Source: Clostridiales bacterium
Lineage (GTDB): Bacteria; Bacillota; Clostridia; Christensenellales; Christensenellaceae
Direction: 5' to 3'
NCBI GenBank assembly: GCA_019420265.1
Contig: JAHZHM010000154.1
Location: 1 to 6,610 of the forward strand
DNA length: 6,610 bases
Made by a program: the position numbers and the translations under genes. Position 1 is the first letter of the stretch, and the number at the start of each line of letters is the position of its first letter. Positions 1 to 4,238 of this stretch are shown here, one piece after another. Under the pieces are notes generated by a model, which did no database searches, was not told the DNA's origin, and saw nothing but the letters and a program-made list of their open reading frames with translations.

Positions 1-357
1 CTTATCTTTCACCGGGTGATCAGCGGCTTTATGATCCAGGGCGGCTGCCCGGACGGCACGGGCATGGGCGGCCCAGGGTATCACATCAAAGGTGAATTTG
101 CCGCCAATGGCGTGGAAAATCCCATCAAGCATGTGCGCGGCGTGATTTCCATGGCTCGGGCGCAGGATCCCGATTCCGCAGGCAGCCAGTTCTTCATCAT
201 GCACGCCGATGCCCCCTATCTGGATGGGCAGTATGCGGCGTTCGGCAAAGTGATCTCGGGCATGGAAGTGGTGGATCAGATTGCAGACGCCGTTACAGAC
301 TATTCGGATCGCCCCTACGACGATATTGTCATGAAGCGGGTCTACATTCAGGAATAG
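1..357 (+). CDS. Cyclophilin-type peptidyl-prolyl cis-trans isomerase (5' end missing)
   Basis: The frame is open from the first base, and 118 residues to a TAG stop are visible. Single-domain bacterial cyclophilins are usually about 170-200 residues, so roughly the first 50 or more lie outside the window. The visible part starts in the catalytic block [13 protein letters not shown], which holds the active-site Arg (R55 of human CypA) and the Phe-Met-x-Gln substrate pocket. It continues through GTGMGGPGY and [15 protein letters not shown], the second pocket block with its conserved Gln and Phe. The position of CypA Trp121 is Tyr, a common bacterial substitution. The family catalyses cis-trans isomerisation of Xaa-Pro bonds and assists folding. 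Whether this one is cytosolic (PpiB-like) or exported cannot be told without the N-terminus. It is followed after 6 nt by a GNAT gene, so the two are probably co-transcribed. The GTG at 16 is internal, not the start. Confidence 0.95.
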   Translation, partial: LIFHRVISGFMIQGGCPDGTGMGGPGYHIKGEFAANGVENPIKHVRGVISMARAQDPDSAGSQFFIMHADAPYLDGQYAAFGKVISGMEVVDQIADAVTDYSDRPYDDIVMKRVYIQE

Positions 358-363
358 AGAAAA

Positions 364-873
364 ATGACGTTGCAGCTTAGGCCGTATGAGCCGGGCGATG
401 CGCGGCACATCGTGGCATGGCTGAAGGATGAATTTGCCTTCCGGCAATGGAGCGCGGATCGATACGATAGCTATCCCATCGCCCCGGAAGATGTCAACGC
501 CTACTACGAGAATGCAAAAAAAGAGGACGGCATTTTCTGCATGACGGCCGCGGATAGCGCTGGCGTCATTGGGCACTTTACGCTGCGCTTCCCGCGCAAG
601 GCAGATAAGAGCGAGGCGCGGCTGGGTTTTGTCATTGTGGACGACCAAAAGCGCGGCAAGGGCTATGGAAAGCAAATGGTTCGCCTGGCGGTGCAATATG
701 CGTTTGATGTTTTAAACGTGCAGAAAGTTTCTTTGGGCGTATTCGAGAATAACGCGCCCGCGATTGGATGCTATGAAGCCTGCGGGTTTCGGAACGTGCA
801 CCTGGAGCAAGTCGAGCAATATCTCTGCATGGGGCAAATATGGAAGTGCATGGAAATGCAGCTGGAGAAATAG
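364..873 (+). CDS. GNAT family N-acetyltransferase (RimJ/RimL-like)
   Basis: This is a 169-residue single-domain protein, a normal length for a GNAT enzyme, which transfers an acetyl group from acetyl-CoA to an amine. Motif A, the acetyl-CoA pyrophosphate loop, is visible at residues 87-113: LGFVIVDDQKRGKGYG fits the Q/R-x-x-G-x-G pattern (Q95, G98, G100) and is followed by a helix. Motif B is NNAPAIGCYEACGF at 129-142, with Tyr137 where many GNATs place the general acid. The N-terminus (LRPYEPGDA) is typical of the RimJ/RimL-like branch. No signal peptide or membrane segment is seen, so it is cytosolic. The start at 364 has only a weak AGAGA-type ribosome binding site, and the upstream stop is 6 nt away, so translational coupling to the cyclophilin gene is plausible. 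The acceptor cannot be predicted: ribosomal protein, small amine and antibiotic are all possible. A strong terminator follows at once. Confidence 0.9.
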   Translation: MTLQLRPYEPGDARHIVAWLKDEFAFRQWSADRYDSYPIAPEDVNAYYENAKKEDGIFCMTAADSAGVIGHFTLRFPRKADKSEARLGFVIVDDQKRGKGYGKQMVRLAVQYAFDVLNVQKVSLGVFENNAPAIGCYEACGFRNVHLEQVEQYLCMGQIWKCMEMQLEK

Positions 874-886
874 AAAAGTATTGAAA

Positions 887-929
887 AAGAGGGCGGCGCG
901 CCTTGGGGCGGCCGCCTTCTTTCTTTTTA
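887..929 (+). terminator. Rho-independent terminator after the cyclophilin-GNAT unit
   Basis: An 11-bp stem, left arm 887-897 and right arm 911-921, contains one G-U pair. It can extend inward through CGCC/GGCG with a bulged G to a TTGG tetraloop. It is followed by a T-rich tract, TTCTTTCTTTTTAT. It lies 14 nt past the GNAT stop and marks the end of the first transcription unit. Confidence 0.9.
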
Positions 930-978
930 TTTGAAATTGAAAAAAGCTGGAATTGGAAGAAATTGACGCGAAAAAAGC

Positions 979-1007
979 AAATAGAAACATTTTTTGCGGG
1001 CATAATA
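979..1007 (+). promoter_or_regulatory. Candidate SigG/SigF-like forespore promoter
   Basis: CATAATA at 1001-1007 fits the full forespore -10 consensus CATNHTA. AAATA at 979-983, 17 nt upstream, matches four of five positions of the -35 consensus GHATR. SASP genes are classic SigG targets, so a promoter of this kind is expected somewhere upstream. It would leave a 5' leader of about 210 nt, which is long for a SASP gene. A competing match lies closer at 1059-1088: GCATG, 18 nt, then CAAAATT, with a perfect -35 but a -10 matching five of seven. The call is a pattern match only. Confidence 0.3.
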
Positions 1008-1211
1008 GCACCGACAGCTGAAATTGGCAATTCGCCAAAAAAGTGCTGAGCGGAAAAAGCATGAGCGACCGCGCTTGTAATCAAAATTGGATAGAGTGCG
1101 GCAAAGCAGATGGAAATTATAAAATTTACCAGATTATTTTGCCGATGCAAGGGAAAATTAAGATTACACAGCAGGAAAGCTGTTTGGAGATGAACTCTCA
1201 AATTCTAATAC

Positions 1212-1218
1212 GGAGGTG
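1212..1218 (+). promoter_or_regulatory. Ribosome binding site that fixes the SASP copy 1 start
   Basis: GGAGGTG lies 6 nt before ATG 1225. The alternative in-frame GTG at 1216-1218 is part of this element and so cannot be the start. Confidence 0.85.
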
Positions 1219-1224
1219 AAAATC

Positions 1225-1419
1225 ATGGCTAGAAATTCCAGCAACCGTGCGAATGTTCCGGAAGCGAAAGAGTGGCTCAATCAGATGAAGTACGAAATCG
1301 CGAACGAACAGGGCATCAACCTGAAAGAAGGCTACAATGGCGATCTCACAGCGAAAGAGAACGGCACTGTCGGCGGCTACATGGTTAAGAGAATGATCGA
1401 ACAGTATCAGGGCAAATAA
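1225..1419 (+). CDS. Alpha/beta-type small acid-soluble spore protein, copy 1
   Basis: A 64-residue protein of the alpha/beta-type SASP family, which coats DNA in the dormant spore, protects it from UV and heat, and is degraded to amino acids on germination. Two family blocks are visible. KYEIANE (residues 22-28) holds the Glu-Ile-Ala-x-Glu site recognised by the germination protease GPR. NGTVGGYMVKRMIE (46-59) is the conserved C-terminal DNA-binding block with the Gly-Gly pair and Lys/Arg. Start: an in-frame GTG at 1216 lies inside the ribosome binding site, so I chose ATG 1225, which sits 6 nt after GGAGGTG (1212-1218) and gives the usual short N-terminus MARNSSNRA. It is the first of two tandem SASP genes. 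Expression is expected late in the forespore under SigG; this is family knowledge, and the promoter itself is uncertain. The protein acts in the spore core. Confidence 0.93.
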   Translation: MARNSSNRANVPEAKEWLNQMKYEIANEQGINLKEGYNGDLTAKENGTVGGYMVKRMIEQYQGK

Positions 1420-1444
1420 CCTGAGAAAACCTAAAATCTGAAAG

Positions 1445-1452
1445 AAGGAGGT
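1445..1452 (+). promoter_or_regulatory. Strong ribosome binding site of SASP copy 2
   Basis: AAGGAGGT is a full match to the 16S rRNA anti-Shine-Dalgarno sequence, 9 nt before ATG 1462. It fits the very high translation expected of a spore DNA-coating protein. Confidence 0.85.
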
Positions 1453-1461
1453 AAACTTTCA

Positions 1462-1674
1462 ATGGCTAGCAACAACAGCAACCGCCTGGCAAACAATACG
1501 GCTCAGGCGCGCGAGAAGATGGATAACATGAAATATGAGATTGCCAATGAGCTGGGCGTCAACCTGAAGAAGGGTTATAATGGCGACCTGACTTCTAAAG
1601 AGGCAGGCTATGTTGGCGGCTACATGGTGAAGAAGATGATCGAATCCGTGGAGCAGGCACATTCCAATAAGTAA
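1462..1674 (+). CDS. Alpha/beta-type small acid-soluble spore protein, copy 2
   Basis: A 70-residue paralogue of the preceding gene. It shares MKYEIANE (residues 23-30, the GPR protease site), GYNGDLT (38-44) and VGGYMVKKMIE (51-61, the DNA-binding block). It differs mainly in a longer N-terminus (NNTAQAREKMDN) and a longer Lys/His-containing tail (SVEQAHSNK). Its role is the same: forespore DNA protection and an amino-acid store for outgrowth. It begins 42 nt after copy 1, with no hairpin between them and its own full-strength ribosome binding site. The two genes are therefore probably read as one message ended by the hairpin at 1688. The pair looks like a tandem duplication that has since diverged, since the N-termini are hardly alignable while the two functional blocks are kept. 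Deciding whether both are major SASPs would need expression data. Confidence 0.93.
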   Translation: MASNNSNRLANNTAQAREKMDNMKYEIANELGVNLKKGYNGDLTSKEAGYVGGYMVKKMIESVEQAHSNK

Positions 1675-1687
1675 CCAGAAATGGTGC

Positions 1688-1717
1688 AAAAGAGCAGGCG
1701 ATTGCCTGCTCTTTTTT
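1688..1717 (+). terminator. Terminator after the SASP pair, possibly bidirectional
   Basis: A perfect 12-bp stem (1688-1699 with 1704-1715) with loop GATT is followed by a T run to 1717. It begins 14 nt after the SASP stop. The left arm starts with four A's, which read as a short T run on the other strand, so the hairpin may also end radC transcription (minus-strand stop at 1772). Confidence 0.93.
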
Positions 1718-1771
1718 AATCAGGAACGGATAAAATTTTGACGGAGCTGCCTTTTTGAGATGAAATCGCCG

Positions 1772-2536
1772 TTATTTTTCTGCATTTTCCTCTTCGGGCG
1801 ACATCAGCTGCAAATAGCTCAGGCTGTCTTCCGCCGCGACGGCCATGCCCCGGCTTTCCAGCGTGTGAATATGGTTGCCCTTATCCAGAAAGCTATAGTA
1901 GGCCTTATCGGCCACGATGATATGATCGCAAATTCCGATGCCCAGCGGGCGAAGCGCGCTGATGATCTCCATGGTGATGGAAATATCTTTCTTGCTGGGG
2001 CGAGGATCGCCGCCCGGGTGATTATGCGACAGGATGACATAAGAGGCCGAATGCCGCAGCGCGATTTCCGCGATGCGCCGGGTATAGACGGGCACACTAT
2101 CGATGCTGCCTTCGCCCACTCTTTCGCGGTGCACCAGCGTGAAATTGGAATTGAGGCAGAAAAGATAGAACCGCTCGTTTGACAGGCCATACATGAGCGG
2201 GCAGATATACTCTGCCGCTGCGCGCAGTGTTGGAAGCCGCTTTGCGCTTTTGGATTCCGAGAAATATTTGCGCCCGGCTTCGGCGATGACGCCCAGCAGC
2301 ACAGCGGATTTCTTACCCATACCTTCCACTTTTTCAATATCCCGCGGGTTTGCCGAGAGCACGCCATAAAAAGAGCCGAAGGTCTCGATGAGGCGGTGCG
2401 CGATGGGATTGGTGTTGATGCGGGGAAAGAAATAGTATAAGATGAGCTCCAACGCCTCGTGATCCTCCATTCCTTCAAAGCCTGTCTGCAAAAAGCGCTC
2501 CCGCATTCTATCCCGATGGCCGTCGTGTAGACTCAT
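1772..2536 (-). CDS. radC: RadC family JAMM/MPN-domain protein
   Basis: A 254-residue protein with the standard RadC layout. The N-terminal helical part opens with HDGHRDRMRERF and includes DHEALELILYYFFPRINTNP (about 25-44). A helix-hairpin-helix-like segment follows near 58-92 (VEGMGKKSAVLLG), then the RadC/MPN domain (about 100-225). The metal-binding motif SHNHPGGDPRPSKKD is complete, with H171, H173 and D184 as expected zinc ligands. RadC was named for a supposed DNA-repair phenotype in E. coli that was later traced to another gene; its real role is unresolved. The frame is open back to a TTG at 2623, but ATG 2536 has a strong GAGGGAGG site 5 nt upstream and begins the conserved HDGHR block, so I take that start. 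No signal peptide is present. It converges on the SASP genes and diverges from the dipeptidase gene. No mobile-element genes lie nearby, so this is probably the chromosomal copy and not one of the accessory RadC-like proteins of elements. Confidence 0.95.
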   Translation of the reverse strand: MSLHDGHRDRMRERFLQTGFEGMEDHEALELILYYFFPRINTNPIAHRLIETFGSFYGVLSANPRDIEKVEGMGKKSAVLLGVIAEAGRKYFSESKSAKRLPTLRAAAEYICPLMYGLSNERFYLFCLNSNFTLVHRERVGEGSIDSVPVYTRRIAEIALRHSASYVILSHNHPGGDPRPSKKDISITMEIISALRPLGIGICDHIIVADKAYYSFLDKGNHIHTLESRGMAVAAEDSLSYLQLMSPEEENAEK

Positions 2537-2562
2537 TGCAACCTCCCTCAAAATACTGCGTT

Positions 2563-2657
2563 TCATGGGCTTTTGCCCCATGATTGTTTGCGCGCTCGGC
2601 ATGGGAACGTGCCAAATACGCAAAACTTCCTCTCCTGCCGCCTATTGTGGCGGAGGA
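2563..2657 (-). promoter_or_regulatory. Structured leader of radC (three hairpins)
   Basis: Between the candidate radC promoter and its start codon three inverted repeats follow one another. They are 2633-2657 (CCGCC/GGCGG extended by TCCT/AGGA across a bulge), 2598-2613 (GGCACG/CATGCC, one G-U type pair on the complementary strand) and 2563-2583 (TCATGGG/CCCATGA, loop of 7). None has a long T run on the minus strand, so they are not clear terminators. I recognise no known riboswitch. The function is unknown. Confidence 0.35.
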
Positions 2658-2669
2658 CATCTTCTCGTG

Positions 2670-2697
2670 GTTATAATTATTCGGGATAAACAGACAA
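2670..2697 (-). promoter_or_regulatory. Candidate SigA promoter of radC
   Basis: Read on the minus strand: -35 TTGTCT (plus positions 2692-2697), a 16-nt spacer, and -10 TATAAC (plus 2670-2675). The -35 matches four and the -10 five of six consensus positions. The predicted transcript start near 2663 gives a leader of roughly 125 nt before ATG 2536. Confidence 0.5.
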
Positions 2698-2707
2698 ATT
2701 CCTACAT

Positions 2708-2725
2708 AAAGGGGAAATTCCCTTT
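2708..2725. promoter_or_regulatory. Inverted repeat midway between divergent promoters (candidate operator)
   Basis: GGGAAATTCCC at 2712-2722 is a perfect dyad around a central A. In another register AAAGGG (2708-2713) pairs with CCCTTT (2720-2725). It lies between the -35 box of radC (ending at 2697 on the plus map) and the -35 box of the dipeptidase gene (from 2736), centred at their midpoint. It could be a binding site for a dimeric regulator acting on both promoters; no regulator gene is in the window. Confidence 0.35.
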
Positions 2726-2735
2726 TCATCAGCAG

Positions 2736-2765
2736 TTGACAACCCTGCCGGCAAAATAATATACT
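2736..2765 (+). promoter_or_regulatory. SigA promoter of the dipeptidase-alaS unit
   Basis: A perfect TTGACA -35 (2736-2741), an 18-nt spacer and TATACT (2760-2765), five of six matches to the -10 consensus. The predicted transcript start is near 2772, leaving a leader of about 50 nt to ATG 2825. That is too short for a T-box, so alaS is not under a T-box from this promoter. Confidence 0.75.
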
Positions 2766-2824
2766 ATTTAATATGTGAAACTATGGCTTCCGCGGCGTTT
2801 GAGGGAGCCTAAGAGGGAATGGTT

Positions 2825-4228
2825 ATGATAGAGTTTCCGATAGAAAAAATAAAAGGGCAGATGTGCGCAGATTTGGGCGGCCTGGTTGCCATAGAGAGCC
2901 TCAAAGGCGCGCCGGAGCCGGGAAAGCCGTTTGGCGCCGGGCCTTATGCGGCGCTCTGCTATATGCTGGAAAAAGCCGAAGGCATGGGCTTTGAGGCGAA
3001 AAATCTGGAGGGATATATCGGCTATGCGCAGGCCGGAGAGGGCGAGCAGACGCTGGGCATTCTGGCGCATCTGGATGTCGTCCCGGCGGGAGATGGCTGG
3101 GAGAGCGAGCCCTTTTCACTTTGCATCAAAGGCGATAAGCTCTATGGCCGGGGCACGGCGGACGATAAAGGCCCCGCCATCGCCGCACTCTATGCACTGA
3201 AACTGGTGCAAGAAGCGGGATATCGGCTGAAACGCAAAGTTCGCATTTATTTTGGCTGTGATGAGGAGAGCGGCTGGGGCGATATTGCCTATCTCAAGCA
3301 GCATGAGCCGGATCCAGATTTGGTGATCTCTCCGGACGGCGGCTTCCCCATCGTCAATCGGGAAAAGGGGCTATTGGAGCTTCGGCTTTCCCGCCCGGCG
3401 TCCATCCAAGAGGGAAAATCCGTCTATATCAAAAGCATCGATGCGGGAGATCGCCCCAATGTCGTCCCGGCGGCGGCCAGCTGCGTTTTGGGCGGCGCTC
3501 CGATTCGGATCATCGCGCAAATGGCAGAAGTTTTTGCAGAGGGCGCAGATGCGCGGCTGGAAGTTTCGGGGCAGGATGGCGATATCCGCGTGACGGCCTA
3601 TGGCAAAGCGGCGCATGGCGCGCGGCCGCATCTGGGCATCAATGCGCTGAGCTTCCTGGTGGCGTTTCTCAATGTGCTGCCGCTGGCGGATGGCGCGGCC
3701 GAGCAGTTTGTCTATTCCCTGGCCAAGCATTTGGGCACGGAATACGACGGTGCGCGGCTGGGCATTGCCGGCGAGGACGAGCTGACCGGCCTGCTGACGC
3801 TCAATTTGGGCGTGCTCAAGTTTGACGGCAAGGAAATCTGGGGCACACTGGATTGCCGCTATCCCATCTGCATGCAGGGAGAGGAAATTGAGCAAAAACT
3901 GCGCGCGGCCTTTGAGGCCGAGCAGATGCGCGTAGAGCAGATTCAGGCGCAGCCCTGGCACTATGTTCCGGAGGAGAGCGAACTGGTCTCTGCGCTAAAA
4001 GAGGTTTACGAGGACTGCACGGGCAAAAAGGCCGAGTGCATGAGCACGGCCGGGGCGACTTATGCCCGGGCGTTTGAGCAGTCTGTGGCATTTGGGCCGC
4101 TGCCTGTGGGCAAGGAGAATGGCAAGCACGGCCCCAACGAATTTTTAGAGATGCAGGAGCTTTTGGATCTGACGCAGATCCTGGCAAACGCGATTGTAAA
4201 ACTGGCGGCAGAACCGCAGGAAAAATAG
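2825..4228 (+). CDS. M20 family dipeptidase (PepV/Sapep type)
   Basis: A 467-residue di-zinc (or manganese) metallopeptidase that cleaves dipeptides in the cytosol; PepV/Sapep enzymes are of similar length. All expected catalytic residues are visible. HLDVVP gives H82 and D84. GRGTADDKGP gives the bridging Asp D113. DEESG has E147 as general base and E148 as metal ligand. SPDGGFP gives D171, and KHGPNE gives H435 near the C-terminus. GKAAHGARP (260-268) in the lid domain supplies H264, the position that binds the transition state in PepV. No signal peptide is present. Start choice: ATG 2819 directly abuts the AGAGGGA element, whereas ATG 2825 lies 7 nt beyond it, so I prefer 2825; the difference is two residues. 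It has its own strong promoter and is followed by alaS after 10 nt. Exact substrate range is not predictable, and pepV is avoided as a firm symbol because several M20 paralogues share this architecture. Confidence 0.93.
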   Translation: MIEFPIEKIKGQMCADLGGLVAIESLKGAPEPGKPFGAGPYAALCYMLEKAEGMGFEAKNLEGYIGYAQAGEGEQTLGILAHLDVVPAGDGWESEPFSLCIKGDKLYGRGTADDKGPAIAALYALKLVQEAGYRLKRKVRIYFGCDEESGWGDIAYLKQHEPDPDLVISPDGGFPIVNREKGLLELRLSRPASIQEGKSVYIKSIDAGDRPNVVPAAASCVLGGAPIRIIAQMAEVFAEGADARLEVSGQDGDIRVTAYGKAAHGARPHLGINALSFLVAFLNVLPLADGAAEQFVYSLAKHLGTEYDGARLGIAGEDELTGLLTLNLGVLKFDGKEIWGTLDCRYPICMQGEEIEQKLRAAFEAEQMRVEQIQAQPWHYVPEESELVSALKEVYEDCTGKKAECMSTAGATYARAFEQSVAFGPLPVGKENGKHGPNEFLEMQELLDLTQILANAIVKLAAEPQEK

Positions 4229-4234
4229 GAGAAG
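4227..4234 (+). promoter_or_regulatory. Ribosome binding site of alaS, overlapping the dipeptidase stop
   Basis: AGGAGAAG overlaps the last two bases of the dipeptidase TAG and precedes the GTG start of alaS at 4239. The overlap supports co-transcription, possible translational coupling, and the GTG as the true start. Confidence 0.8.
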
Positions 4235-4238
4235 AAAC

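Larger units (their letters stand above)
930..1224 (+). other. Intergenic region / candidate leader upstream of the SASP genes
   Basis: About 295 nt lie between a terminator and the first SASP gene with no credible coding frame. The base composition is visibly richer in A/T than the flanking genes. Frames that cross it on the minus strand run back through the terminator and into the GNAT gene and have no recognisable product. It contains several sporulation-sigma-like promoter sequences and a short AATTG-containing motif that recurs five times: 933-940, 949-956, 959-966, 1020-1027 and 1083-1090. It also has a weak 5-bp hairpin, TTGGC/GCCAA, at 1024-1038. I recognise no riboswitch or known RNA here. 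Confidence 0.5.

Noticed and set aside
963..1006. TTGACG at 963-968 as a vegetative promoter -35 box.
   Set aside because: No acceptable -10 hexamer lies 16-18 nt downstream; the CATAAT at 1001 is 32 nt away.
1216..1224. GTG 1216 as start of SASP copy 1.
   Set aside because: The GTG is part of the Shine-Dalgarno element GGAGGTG; ATG 1225 has correct spacing and gives the usual SASP N-terminus.
2537..2623. N-terminal extension of RadC to a TTG at 2623 or an ATG at 2566.
   Set aside because: Neither has a good ribosome binding site, the extra residues are not RadC-like, and ATG 2536 has GAGGGAGG 5 nt upstream.
2783..2812. Nine-residue leader peptide (MASAAFEGA) before the dipeptidase gene.
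   Set aside because: No ribosome binding site precedes it, it starts about 11 nt after the predicted transcript start, and its composition gives no attenuation logic such as runs of one amino-acid codon.
2766..2824. T-box or other tRNA-sensing leader for the alaS operon.
   Set aside because: The leader is about 50 nt, with no terminator/antiterminator pair and no recognisable T-box sequence.
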